Source of the DNA: Clostridiales bacterium
Lineage (GTDB): Bacteria; Bacillota; Clostridia; Christensenellales; JAISNN01
Length of the DNA: 14,086 nt
Assembly: GCA_031273965.1 (NCBI GenBank)
Contig: JAISQX010000065.1
Span: forward strand, 1-14,086
Direction: 5' to 3'
The position numbers and the translations under genes were made by a program. The first letter of the stretch is position 1; every line of letters starts with the position of its first letter. The notes beneath the pieces were generated by a model. The model was not told where the DNA came from, did no database searches, and was given only the letters and a program-made list of their open reading frames with translations. Below, one piece after another: positions 1 through 8,591 of this stretch.

Positions 1-2409
1 CTCTCGCTGCTCTTTATCCTTTTTTAGGATTATCGCCTTTCTGAATAGCGTATTTTTTTGCGTAAGATTGTCGGTATCACGATTATAAAAGCCTATTCCC
101 AACTCCGCGTCAAAGACGTAAGGTCCCCTTTCGTCCTCCTTGTTGAAGCCTTTGTTGCAATCCGCAAGAAAGACTACCGGAAACTCCAAGCCTTTCGAGG
201 CGTGTACCGTCAAAAACGATACTTTGCCCTTGCTTCCGCCGCTTTTTGGGGAAACCTTAGCGCCGCATATGTCGCGCAAAAAATAAGGAAGCGAATACTC
301 CGCTCCGCGAAAACTTTCCATGAAAGCCTCTAACGATACGCGCGCTTCGCCTAAGTAAGCGTCGTAACCGCTACCGTAAACTATCTCGCACATCAGAGAA
401 TAGATATCCCCGTCAGCGGCTTCTTCTCTAAGTCTGTCCATACGGTTCAAAAATCCCGTCAGCCTTTCCGCCAATTCCCGTTGCCGCTCTCCGCTTGAAT
501 ACGCGCCGAAACTTATGATATATTTTTTTATGCAGTCAAAAAACGTCTTGGAATCGGTATCGTGTAATCTTATCTCCTTTAAATCGTCGTCGGTGAATCC
601 GCCGAAGTACGATAGCATAACGGCGGCAAGCGGAATATCATTCTTCGGATTATCCACAACTTTTATAACCTCGATAAGCAGATCGGACGGCGCGTTTTCT
701 TCCGAAAATCCGTCGGCGCAAACGGGTATCCCCGCTTCCTTTAGCGCGGAGAGAATGCGCCTCGCGTTATCCCCGCGTCCTCTTACTATTACGGCTATGT
801 CGTCAAAATCAATTTTTTTGTATATTTCCTCACGTGGAATATATATCTCCGTATCCAGAAGCCGAACTATTGCGTTGGCGATATACAGGCCCTCAAAATC
901 TCCCGCCGTATGCGCTTCAAAGACATCGTCGTCTATCACGCCGTATAATCCGTCGCGCCGCTTGTTTTCCTTTATCCTCTCAAAAAACGCCACCGAGTAA
1001 GGCGCGGCTTTTTCGGAAGCATATTCGGTACGGCTCTTAAGCATAGAATCCTCGGCATATGCCGTACCGCCGTCTTCCTCCGTCATAACCGCCGAAAAAA
1101 CGGCGTTTATAAAATCCGTAATCCTTTCGGACGTTCGATAATTGTTATTCAGATTACGGCTCTTGCCGCCGATATCATACGCTTTTTTCCTCTCTAAAAA
1201 AATCGAAGGATCAGCCAACCGAAAATTAAATATGCTTTGCTTTACGTCGCCCACGGTAAAAAGATTTCCTCGGGAAATCCTATTCAAAATATATTCCTGC
1301 ACTCGGTTAGTATCCTGGTACTCGTCCACCAATATATGACAGTATTGTTCTCTTACCTCTTTTAAAACCGCGTCTTTCTCCAATAGCCCGATAGCGTAGC
1401 TCTCCAAATCCGAATAATCAAGCTTATTTTCATTCCTTTTTAATTCCGAATACGTCGAGATATAGAACCGCGACGCTTCGATAAATTTTTCGATTATTCC
1501 ACGCTGCTCTTCCGCTTGTTCCTTTAAGCTTTCAAGCTCGTCGGCGTCCTCTTTTGACTCTTTTAACATGGCGTTAAAATTCTTCTTAAAAGCGCTTATG
1601 CGTTCTATCGTCTCCTCGCAATCCGAATTAACAATTCTTTTTGCCGCTCTCTCGGCGGTTTTTACTCCGCTTATAAACGTCTTTTCGTCAATTGCCGTCG
1701 TAACGTTTTTTATCGAAAAGAGTATCTCCTCGACAATTTCCTCATACTTTACGCCGCGGCATTTTTCCATAAGCTCCGCGCCTATTCTCTCATATTTTTT
1801 CCATATCCTCATCATATTGCCGAGGATATATTCGCGGCAGCTTTTTACGCTCGAATCAAAATCATAATCCTCCGTCGACGCCGTCAAAAGCTCTCTATAA
1901 TCCTCTAAAGCGGAAAATAACCCGTTATCGCTTCGGCTGCCCGAAAGCGAATATACAAGCCTGTCATACAGCGAATCATCCGCGGTATTATACCTTTTTT
2001 GTAAGGTCTCAAACGCCTTTGCTTTCAGCGCCTTTCCGTCCGCATCGCTTATCACGGAAAAGAACGGGTCTATGTCCGCTTCGTAAAAATACTTCGTTAT
2101 CACTCCGCTCAAAAAGCTGTGTATCGTCGAAATATTCGCTTTCAAAAACTCCGCGGCAAGGCTTCTCGCCTCGGCGGGATGCAATCCTTCCTCATACTCC
2201 GACAGCTTTGCCCCTATCCTTTCCTTCATCTCAAGCGCGGCTTTATCCGAAAATGTCAAAACGAGAATCCTTTCGGGCGGGACGCCCTCTTTTATAAGCC
2301 TCAGATACCTCTCACAAAGAACCGCCGTCTTACCGCTCCCCGCCGACGCCGAAATAAGCACGTTCCCGTCCGCTTCTATAGCGTATTTTTGGTCGTCGTC
2401 AAACATCAT
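1..2409 (-). CDS. addA: ATP-dependent helicase/nuclease subunit A, AddA (partial, C-terminus off the left edge)
   Basis: This is the UvrD/SF1A helicase subunit of the AddAB complex, which resects double-strand breaks and loads RecA in the cytoplasm; the reading frame is open to base 1, giving 803 visible residues of a family usually well over 1,100 long. Seen in order: a Q-motif glutamine at residue 7, Walker A (ASAGSGKT, about residues 21-28), motif II LVDEYQDTN (about residue 360), motif III GDVKQSIFNFR just after it, and VHASKGLEFP (about residue 735). The C-terminal RecB-type nuclease domain that AddA normally carries lies outside the window. The start is ATG at 2409, followed by a second ATG; its ATGA overlaps the addB stop codon, which implies translational coupling. 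Family assignment is firm from the motifs and from addB being adjacent. Nothing in the visible part suggests inactivation. Confidence 0.96.
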   Translation of the reverse strand, partial: MMFDDDQKYAIEADGNVLISASAGSGKTAVLCERYLRLIKEGVPPERILVLTFSDKAALEMKERIGAKLSEYEEGLHPAEARSLAAEFLKANISTIHSFLSGVITKYFYEADIDPFFSVISDADGKALKAKAFETLQKRYNTADDSLYDRLVYSLSGSRSDNGLFSALEDYRELLTASTEDYDFDSSVKSCREYILGNMMRIWKKYERIGAELMEKCRGVKYEEIVEEILFSIKNVTTAIDEKTFISGVKTAERAAKRIVNSDCEETIERISAFKKNFNAMLKESKEDADELESLKEQAEEQRGIIEKFIEASRFYISTYSELKRNENKLDYSDLESYAIGLLEKDAVLKEVREQYCHILVDEYQDTNRVQEYILNRISRGNLFTVGDVKQSIFNFRLADPSIFLERKKAYDIGGKSRNLNNNYRTSERITDFINAVFSAVMTEEDGGTAYAEDSMLKSRTEYASEKAAPYSVAFFERIKENKRRDGLYGVIDDDVFEAHTAGDFEGLYIANAIVRLLDTEIYIPREEIYKKIDFDDIAVIVRGRGDNARRILSALKEAGIPVCADGFSEENAPSDLLIEVIKVVDNPKNDIPLAAVMLSYFGGFTDDDLKEIRLHDTDSKTFFDCIKKYIISFGAYSSGERQRELAERLTGFLNRMDRLREEAADGDIYSLMCEIVYGSGYDAYLGEARVSLEAFMESFRGAEYSLPYFLRDICGAKVSPKSGGSKGKVSFLTVHASKGLEFPVVFLADCNKGFNKEDERGPYVFDAELGIGFYNRDTDNLTQKNTLFRKAIILKKDKEQRE

Positions 2410-5400
2410 ATCGTATCTCCCGGTACCGTATTATATCCCAAATCGGAGAGGCTATTTCTCAAAATCTCCGCTATCTCTTCTTTTTTAAGAGGCATCTGGC
2501 TTCTTACGATTTTTTTTGCGCCGCATATAATTTTTCCGACGCAATATTCGCACGCGCAATAATCTCCGTTTTTACTCGGCTTCTTTGCGATATATCCCTT
2601 TTCTATCTCCGCGGCGGCTCTTTCCGCCATCATAACGCTCAGTTTACAAAATTCCGTAAACTCATGCTCCGTCAGCGCACTTTGCGCGTTATCTTCGGCG
2701 AGTTTTTCATCGCTCGTAATTTTTACGGGAAGAATTCGGCTTTTTTGCGCGCCGTTTTTTATGTCGTTGTCCAACATGCCCATTACGTTGCGGTCAAGGA
2801 GCGTCACTCCGACGGCTCTATACCGTCCGTCAACGTCTTCCTCTTTTAAAAAACCGTCCTTGATTTTCATATAGAGCGCGGCGGCGCACTTGAGTTTTTT
2901 ATCCTCGCGCAACGTCGCGGCATATATGAAAAGCTGCAGTCTGTTTCCGTAATAAACATCGGAAAGCACGTTTCCCTTGACGCTTCCCGTCTTATAATCT
3001 ATAACGCTCACATAGTCGCCGCATATATCCGTCCTGTCTATTTTTCCCGTCAGCTTAACTCCGTTTTTAAGCTGCAAAGGCTTGAATAAACCGCCCTCCG
3101 AAATAGCCGCCTCCGTATACGCGGGCTTAAAATCCGAATTACTTATAAACGCATGTAAATCCGCGCATACGCGAAGTAAATCTTTTTTCATGCGTTTTTT
3201 GACGTTGAGATTTTTCGGGCTGTCGAGTTTTTCGATGAACCCTCTTCGCGCAAGTACGCCGTCTATAACCCTATCGGCGAATATAATCGCTTCTTCCTTT
3301 AGCATGTCTTTTGATTTGACTACAAAGCCGTCCAATACATCGTGTATTATATTACCCGTATCCCTCGCTTCCAATTCGCTCTTTACGTCTTCGCCAAGCC
3401 TTAAGCCGTATTGCAAAAAATGCAAATACGGACAAGCGTAATATTTTTCCACTTGCGTTACGCGTATGCTTTTATTCTTAAAAAACAGCTCTTTTGCATT
3501 GCCGATAAACGAGTCTATACCGCCGAGGCATTGTGCCGCGTCCTCGTTTAAGCGCATATCAAATTTTGTCTTTTCATCGTCTTTTAGCGCGGAATAGGCC
3601 GCCGAAAACAACTCTTCTGTTTCAGCGTCGATATTGTCCGCTTCGGATAACATCGTGTATAAGAGATTGCTCCTTCGCGACGCGAGATAGATAAAACCGT
3701 CCGTTTGCCGTTCTTTCGTTCCGTCTTTATATATGCTCGCTCCTTCCGGATTTTCTATTTTTACGTCGGAAAATATTCCTTCCAGCTTACCGAAAACCGA
3801 AGCCGCATATCCTCCGCCCGCCGTATTTCTCATGACGTAAAGTCTTTCTTTCGGCGACGACATAAGCTTAACCGCCCGCGCGGTTAAACCCTCCGGAGCG
3901 TCGAATACGACGCCTTGCTCTTTTAATAAGCTCTCTTCCCTTTCGGATATAATCTTAGACTTTTTTCTTTCTTTGGGAAACGCGCCCGCGTCCGCCCCGA
4001 GTATAAACAAGACCTTTTTGTCAAAAACTCCGTCCTGCGTTCCGCCGATATAAACGTTAAGTTTTTGTTGTAGCGGCGCAACATCCGAGGCGGCGCATTG
4101 CGAAAGCAATATATCCGAAAAGTCCCCCGCGCTAAGCTTTGTCTCGGAAAACACTCTTGTCATCTCGTTCAATATTCCCACAATCTTTTTACAGCATTGT
4201 ATCCTGTAATATGCGTCCTCGGCCGAAGCGGAATCGGCGTATCCGTCTGTTTTCTCAAAGACGCCGTTGCCATTAAAAAATTCCTCGACTATTCGGAAAA
4301 ATTCTTTCGCGTTTATTATTTCGTTAGGCTTCTCAAAAAACCTTGCCGAAGATAAGGCGCGAAGCCTAAGCTCTTCGGCTTGCGCGTCGTCCAAGGGCGA
4401 GTAAAGGTATTCGACGTTCTTTCGCGCGCAATAGTTCTCAAACTCTCCCGCGAGAGCCGCGTCGATATCGAAATAAGGATTTTTTATAAATTCCAAAAAA
4501 GGCACGATATGATAATTCTTCTTGTATATCTCCGATGCGGCTTTTATAAATTTTGCAAGCGCGCCCAAAGCCGCGCTTTTTTTTGCGCTCAAAGCGTACG
4601 GTATTTCAAATCTGGAAAAAATCGCTTTTATATACGGCGCGTATTTGCTTATATCGGGAATAACGACGGCTATATCAGAATAATCGATATCCGTATCGTC
4701 TATCATGCGGTTTATTTCGCGCGCGGTATATAGCGCCTCGTCGTGCGGACTCTTCGCTTCAATCAGTCGTACCGCGCCGTCGCTTTGTATTTTTTTGCAT
4801 TTTGCATAAGAATATAAATTGTCGGCTATATGCTCGAATACTATCGGAAGCTCCGCGTCATGGGAAATCACTCTATACGAGTATTCGCCCGCCCGTGCGG
4901 CTATTCCGTAAAACAACCCGTCTTCGGCATATATCGCGGCGTTCGGCGCGCCCTCGTTACCTACGATGCCGATATCCACGCTCGGCGCATACTTCATAAG
5001 TTTTTCGATAATATCGTATTCCAAAGCGGAAAAACCGTCGTATAGCAGTATATATATCCTTGCGCTAATAATGTGCTCCATATCCCCTACTTTTAAATAC
5101 ATCTTTTCAAGGTAGCTCAACGAGTCGCCGTGTTTTTCCGACATCTCCTTTATATATCCGTTATAGAGATAGATAACGTCGTCAAGCTTATGCTTTAGCT
5201 TTTGAGGCAAATCCGCGGATATGCTTTTGATTTTTTCCGCATCTATACGGTTGTTTCTTATACCGCGTATAATGTCGTACGCCTCTTTTAAAAAGCCGGC
5301 GGAACCGACGGATTTTTTGAAGCATGACAATGCGCCGGATTCCTCCGTAGCTATTCTTTTTAGTATCATAGCCGCGCCTTCTTCCGTTAAAACTCCCGAT

Positions 5401-5627
5401 AAATCAAGATATTTTTTTGCAAGCCGCATAAGCGACGCCGCCTCTATATTAAAAGTGCCGATTAGATTCAATTCCTTCATAATCTTCAGCTCTATAAACA
5501 ACGCGGCGTTGTCCGGCACTATAACGATATGGTGTTCCGCGGGATTTTTTGCCATGTTTTCTCTTAGCGCCCCTATAATGCCGCGGATAACGCCGTCCGT
5601 GGATTTTGACGCGTGTATTGTTATCAT
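2406..5627 (-). CDS. addB: ATP-dependent helicase/nuclease subunit B, AddB
   Basis: Partner of AddA: an inactivated helicase-like N-terminal part and a C-terminal RecB-family nuclease that cuts the second strand. 1,073 residues, a normal length. The nuclease core shows ACPYLHFLQYGLRL (Cys732), GKIDRTD, and VIDYKTG with the metal-binding Asp877 and Lys879. The iron-sulfur cysteines are complete: Cys732 together with Cys1026, Cys1029 and Cys1035 in the family spacing C-x2-C-x5-C at the C-terminus. Odd point: the N-terminus (MITIHASKSTDG) lacks the GxxGxGKT Walker A loop that Bacillus subtilis AddB retains at this place, so ATP binding by this subunit is probably lost. The start chosen is ATG at 5627, whose ATGA overlaps the mnmA stop; the frame stays open to an ATG at 5657, but those ten extra residues would lie inside mnmA. 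The stop overlaps the addA start. Confidence 0.95.
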   Translation of the reverse strand: MITIHASKSTDGVIRGIIGALRENMAKNPAEHHIVIVPDNAALFIELKIMKELNLIGTFNIEAASLMRLAKKYLDLSGVLTEEGAAMILKRIATEESGALSCFKKSVGSAGFLKEAYDIIRGIRNNRIDAEKIKSISADLPQKLKHKLDDVIYLYNGYIKEMSEKHGDSLSYLEKMYLKVGDMEHIISARIYILLYDGFSALEYDIIEKLMKYAPSVDIGIVGNEGAPNAAIYAEDGLFYGIAARAGEYSYRVISHDAELPIVFEHIADNLYSYAKCKKIQSDGAVRLIEAKSPHDEALYTAREINRMIDDTDIDYSDIAVVIPDISKYAPYIKAIFSRFEIPYALSAKKSAALGALAKFIKAASEIYKKNYHIVPFLEFIKNPYFDIDAALAGEFENYCARKNVEYLYSPLDDAQAEELRLRALSSARFFEKPNEIINAKEFFRIVEEFFNGNGVFEKTDGYADSASAEDAYYRIQCCKKIVGILNEMTRVFSETKLSAGDFSDILLSQCAASDVAPLQQKLNVYIGGTQDGVFDKKVLFILGADAGAFPKERKKSKIISEREESLLKEQGVVFDAPEGLTARAVKLMSSPKERLYVMRNTAGGGYAASVFGKLEGIFSDVKIENPEGASIYKDGTKERQTDGFIYLASRRSNLLYTMLSEADNIDAETEELFSAAYSALKDDEKTKFDMRLNEDAAQCLGGIDSFIGNAKELFFKNKSIRVTQVEKYYACPYLHFLQYGLRLGEDVKSELEARDTGNIIHDVLDGFVVKSKDMLKEEAIIFADRVIDGVLARRGFIEKLDSPKNLNVKKRMKKDLLRVCADLHAFISNSDFKPAYTEAAISEGGLFKPLQLKNGVKLTGKIDRTDICGDYVSVIDYKTGSVKGNVLSDVYYGNRLQLFIYAATLREDKKLKCAAALYMKIKDGFLKEEDVDGRYRAVGVTLLDRNVMGMLDNDIKNGAQKSRILPVKITSDEKLAEDNAQSALTEHEFTEFCKLSVMMAERAAAEIEKGYIAKKPSKNGDYCACEYCVGKIICGAKKIVRSQMPLKKEEIAEILRNSLSDLGYNTVPGDTI

Positions 5628-6784
5628 AAGTCGGTTATAACTCCTCCTCCTATGCAATATTCGCCGTCGTATAATACGACGTATTGTCCCGCCGCCGCCG
5701 CGCGTTGCGGCGCGTCAAAGACGATATGTACGTTGCCGTTTTTGTCAAATTCGGCGACGGCGCTCTGCTCGGGTTGGCGGTGCCTTATTCGCGCCGTAAC
5801 GCGCATAGCGCCTCCCTTCGGCTTTTGCGCGATAAAATTAACGCCCTCCGCGTACAGCTCTTTTTTATAAAGCCGGCTTTCGTCGCCGTTTGAAACATAC
5901 AGGATATTTTTCTCCGCGTCCTTACCTATGACAAACCATCTGCCGCCCGCGTATTCCTTATCGCCGCCCAGTCCCAATCCGCGTCTTTGTCCCAGAGTAT
6001 AATAATATACGCCGTCGTGTCTGCCCACTACTCTGCCGTCGCACGTCATTATAACGCCCTCTTTCATAGGAATATACCCGGATAGAAACTCTCTGAACTT
6101 CCTCTCGCCGATAAAGCAAATTCCCGTGCTGTCCTTTTTTCCCGCCGTGGAAAGCCCGTATTTTTTTGCAAGCTCTCTTACCTCGGTTTTTTTTAGCCGC
6201 CCTAACGGGAATATCGTGTTTTTCAATTGGGCTTGAGTAATTTGATTCAAAAAATAAGTCTGATCCTTTGATTCGTCAACGGATTTTTTTAAAAACGTCA
6301 AACCGTCCCTTATCTCCGTATCGGCGTAATGCCCCGTCGCCGTAAAATCCGCGCCCATAGCCGCGGCGTATTCCTTGAACGAGCCGAATTTTATCTCTCT
6401 GTTGCATAATACGTCGGGATTCGGCGTTCTCCCCTTTTTGTATTCCTCGACAAACTGCAAAAAAACTCTCTCCGAATATTCGCGTGAAAAATCAACGCCG
6501 TAATAAGGTATTCCGAGAGCGGCGGACACGCGTTTTACGTCAAAAAAATCCTCCTCAGCGGTGCACCGTCCATTTTCGTCTTTCTCTCTCCAATTGCGCA
6601 TAAAAAGTCCGACTACTTCGTAACCTTGTTCTTTGAGTAAAGCCGCGGCGACCGAGCTGTCCACTCCGCCGCTCATGCCCGCGACGACGCGCGGCGCGCG
6701 CCTTTCCTTGTCGCGGGACCCGACGGTTTCGTCAATTTTTAGAATGCCATTATCCCGATTATTGATAAAATCAGATTTATCCAT
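5624..6784 (-). CDS. mnmA: tRNA-specific 2-thiouridylase MnmA
   Basis: Adds sulfur at C2 of the wobble uridine (U34) of the tRNAs for Lys, Glu and Gln, using ATP and a persulfide donor. 386 residues. Seen: the PP-loop SGGVDSS (residues 38-44), the first catalytic cysteine in NPDVLCNREIKF (Cys127), the substrate segment GHYAD, and the second catalytic cysteine in DSTGICFIGE (Cys223), followed by the C-terminal beta-barrel region. All key residues are present. The ATG at 6784 is preceded by AAAGGA (6789-6794), four bases away. About 30 residues precede the conserved RVVAGMSGG, a longer N-terminus than usual; I see no other start with a ribosome binding site nearer the core. First gene of the mnmA-addB-addA operon; its stop overlaps the addB start. 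Confidence 0.97.
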   Translation of the reverse strand: MDKSDFINNRDNGILKIDETVGSRDKERRAPRVVAGMSGGVDSSVAAALLKEQGYEVVGLFMRNWREKDENGRCTAEEDFFDVKRVSAALGIPYYGVDFSREYSERVFLQFVEEYKKGRTPNPDVLCNREIKFGSFKEYAAAMGADFTATGHYADTEIRDGLTFLKKSVDESKDQTYFLNQITQAQLKNTIFPLGRLKKTEVRELAKKYGLSTAGKKDSTGICFIGERKFREFLSGYIPMKEGVIMTCDGRVVGRHDGVYYYTLGQRRGLGLGGDKEYAGGRWFVIGKDAEKNILYVSNGDESRLYKKELYAEGVNFIAQKPKGGAMRVTARIRHRQPEQSAVAEFDKNGNVHIVFDAPQRAAAAGQYVVLYDGEYCIGGGVITDL

Positions 6785-6875
6785 AATATCCTTTATGCTT
6801 CTAATAAGGATTTTAATAGATTATGGCGGAAATTTTGCAAGCAATTTCCCCTAAATCCCGTTCAAAGCCATTGTT

Positions 6876-6904
6876 ATTATATCACATTTTCTTTTACTTG
6901 ACAA
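6876..6904 (-). promoter_or_regulatory. Sigma-A-type promoter for the mnmA-addB-addA operon
   Basis: On the minus strand, TTGTCA (6904-6899), a 17-base spacer and a perfect TATAAT (6881-6876) lie about 90 bases upstream of the mnmA start. The -35 bases coincide with the -35 of the plus-strand promoter for the gene at 6955, so the two promoters are back-to-back. Confidence 0.7.
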
Positions 6905-6928
6905 CAACCACGATATTTATGTTATAAT
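6898..6928 (+). promoter_or_regulatory. Sigma-A-type promoter for the DUF1624-like membrane protein gene
   Basis: TTGACA (6898-6903) and TATAAT (6923-6928) with a long 19-base spacer; a TGn extension (TGT at 6920-6922) directly before the -10 may compensate. It shares five of its -35 bases with the divergent mnmA promoter. Confidence 0.7.
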
Positions 6929-6954
6929 ATATTTAATAGGAAGTGATTTTTAAA

Positions 6955-7839
6955 ATGAAAGATTCTAAAAAAAAATCAATCGATAAAAAAAAGACAAAAA
7001 AAATAAAGCAAACCTACCGCGACCGCATATGGGAGCTGGACTTTATCCGCGGCGTATGCTTAATTCTTATGTTGCTTTATCATTTTGCCGTAATATACGA
7101 AGTCGTCTTTTTCCCTATGTGGGAAGAGTTTCTGGAGCCGGACAATTTTATTGTAAAAGCTTATTATTTCATAACCGAAAAGGCTTTCTCGCCGTTCGTC
7201 GAGGACTTTTTTCATTTTTTAGTTGTCGGCGTATTTTTTACCGTCGCGGGATTGTCGGTAACGCTTTCGCGTAAAACTTACAAAAGCTTCTTAAAAACCG
7301 CTCTTTTTGCCGGCGCGATTACAGTCGTTACGAGCTTATTGGACTATGTCTTAGGAAGCGCGTATTTTACAATCACTCACGGAATATTCCACATTTTCGC
7401 GCTATGTTATCTCGTTCATCTTATCTTTTGCATTATATTAAAAAATAAATATATTCGCTCCGGCGCGCTTCTTGCCGCGGGCATATTCTTTCTCATCCTG
7501 TTTAAGCGCACGGAAGCGGGACTTGTAACGTGGGAAGATAACGTTTTTTCCGCATTTTTTGTAGACAACTCGCATCTTCCGTCATTTTTGGACAGCGTAC
7601 ATCTCATTCCTTGGATAGGCTATTTTTTGATAGGCGCGTCGCTCTCTCCGTTTATCTATCCGGCAAAAAAAAGTCTGCTTCCTTTCCTGAACAAAAAGTG
7701 GCATTTGCCCGTGACTTTCTTTGGCAGGCATCCGGTGTCTTTTTACGCGTTACATATTCTTCTATCCATAATTTTTATGATAATAGTCGGACTTATTTTT
7801 GTCCCAAAAGAATGGATTACTCAAATATTCGGCTCATAA
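6955..7839 (+). CDS. DUF1624/HGSNAT-like multi-pass membrane protein (putative acyltransferase)
   Basis: A 294-residue polytopic inner-membrane protein. After a very lysine-rich N-terminal tail (about 25 residues) comes WELDFIRGVCLILMLLYHF, which resembles the opening of the DUF1624 / heparan-alpha-glucosaminide N-acetyltransferase catalytic family (elDflRGlaillMllfH). Later landmarks fit the same family: HGIFHIFALCYL, PWIGYFLIGASLSP and GRHPVSFYALHILL. About seven hydrophobic segments are visible. Homologues are thought to move acyl groups onto extracytoplasmic glycans, but the substrate here cannot be read from sequence. ATG at 6955 is preferred to an in-frame GTG at 6943, because that GTG is itself part of the ribosome binding site AGGAAGTGAT (6938-6947). 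Monocistronic, divergent from mnmA; the next gene converges on it after 55 bases. Confidence 0.7.
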   Translation: MKDSKKKSIDKKKTKKIKQTYRDRIWELDFIRGVCLILMLLYHFAVIYEVVFFPMWEEFLEPDNFIVKAYYFITEKAFSPFVEDFFHFLVVGVFFTVAGLSVTLSRKTYKSFLKTALFAGAITVVTSLLDYVLGSAYFTITHGIFHIFALCYLVHLIFCIILKNKYIRSGALLAAGIFFLILFKRTEAGLVTWEDNVFSAFFVDNSHLPSFLDSVHLIPWIGYFLIGASLSPFIYPAKKSLLPFLNKKWHLPVTFFGRHPVSFYALHILLSIIFMIIVGLIFVPKEWITQIFGS

Positions 7840-7894
7840 ACCGACCTCAAAGCCATTTCGCGTAAGCCCTGCCTTTTAATTCCCAAATATTATT

Positions 7895-8431
7895 TTAAAA
7901 CATTGTGTTTTTTATCGTCGCGCACACATAATCCGCCATTTCGAGTATATTGTCAAAAGCATTGTCGAAGGCGTCGATTTCTTCGTCAAAATTTCCGGCA
8001 AAGCGCAATTTGATTTGTGAAACCGCGCGATCGGCGTTATTTTCCATAAATTCGGAAACTTTTTTCGTGTCGTAAGCCGCGTTGATTTTTTGAAAATATT
8101 CGGTAATTACGGCTATACTACGCGTCAACCGTTCCAAGGCTTCGCTGTAAAGTTTCGCGTTTTCATATGTATAGGCGCGCGCTATTTCCGTGAATATCAG
8201 GCTCTGTTCGTAATACAATCTCCTTATTTCATCGCCCACGCTCTTTTCGTAATATAGAGAAAAAGCTTCGGCTATTCCGTCAGCCGTTCGGTGATAGCGC
8301 TCTATTGTCTCCGCCTTGCCCCGAACCGCGCTTATGACAAACACAAGCATCTCTCTTGTCCAATAGACATATTCTCCAAAATTTTTTCGCATGATTCCGT
8401 ATAGGTCAAGCGTCTTGGTATCGTCAGCCAA
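7895..8431 (-). CDS. Conserved all-helical protein of unknown function (TTG start)
   Basis: 178 residues, predicted almost entirely alpha-helical, with no signal peptide or membrane segment. The opening (MRKNFGEYVYWTREMLVFVIS, from about residue 14) and the ending (EEIDAFDNAFDNILEMADYVCATI) recall from memory a family of small helical bacterial proteins that begin with H-V-x-WTR and end with FD-x4-HIL-x-MAD, often mislabelled in databases as acetylglutamate kinase; there is no kinase motif here. The two halves may form a repeated helical bundle. The start is TTG at 8431, supported by GGAGGG (8439-8444) seven bases upstream and by the absence of a suitable ATG earlier. It is separated from the upstream ECF gene by a terminator, so it is probably transcribed alone. 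I do not know its function. Confidence 0.75.
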   Translation of the reverse strand: MADDTKTLDLYGIMRKNFGEYVYWTREMLVFVISAVRGKAETIERYHRTADGIAEAFSLYYEKSVGDEIRRLYYEQSLIFTEIARAYTYENAKLYSEALERLTRSIAVITEYFQKINAAYDTKKVSEFMENNADRAVSQIKLRFAGNFDEEIDAFDNAFDNILEMADYVCATIKNTMF

Positions 8432-8529
8432 TTTTTATCCCTCCGGTTTATATAAAACAACGCATAAGCCGCGTTTAAACGGTAAAAGCATATTACGGCT
8501 CAAAACAAAGCCGGCGGAGCAACCGCGAC

Positions 8530-8562
8530 AAAAAAATAACGGCATATCTCATTCTATGCCGT
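8530..8562 (-). terminator. Intrinsic terminator after the ECF S-component gene
   Basis: On the minus strand, ACGGCATA and TATGCCGT form an 8-bp perfect stem (8539-8562) with an 8-base loop, followed two bases later by seven T residues (8536-8530). It lies 30 bases past the end of the ECF gene and closes the riboswitch-controlled unit. Confidence 0.8.
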
Positions 8563-8591
8563 ATTTTATACGATTGTGCCGACAACGGCTT

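Noticed and set aside
515..1000. Plus-strand open frame of 161 codons within addA
   Set aside because: Antisense shadow of addA; serine-rich low-information product typical of such shadows.
5628..5657. Longer addB beginning at an ATG at 5657
   Set aside because: It would overlap the conserved end of mnmA by ten more codons; the ATG at 5627 in the ATGA overlap fits operon practice and the family N-terminus.
6943..6954. GTG at 6943 as the start of the DUF1624-like gene
   Set aside because: The GTG is part of AGGAAGTGAT, which pairs well with the 16S rRNA end and is correctly placed for ATG 6955.
7907..7919. AAACA-TTG-TGTTT with T residues as a terminator between the convergent genes
   Set aside because: Only five A-T-rich pairs; too weak, and it begins next to or within the end of the 7895-8431 gene.
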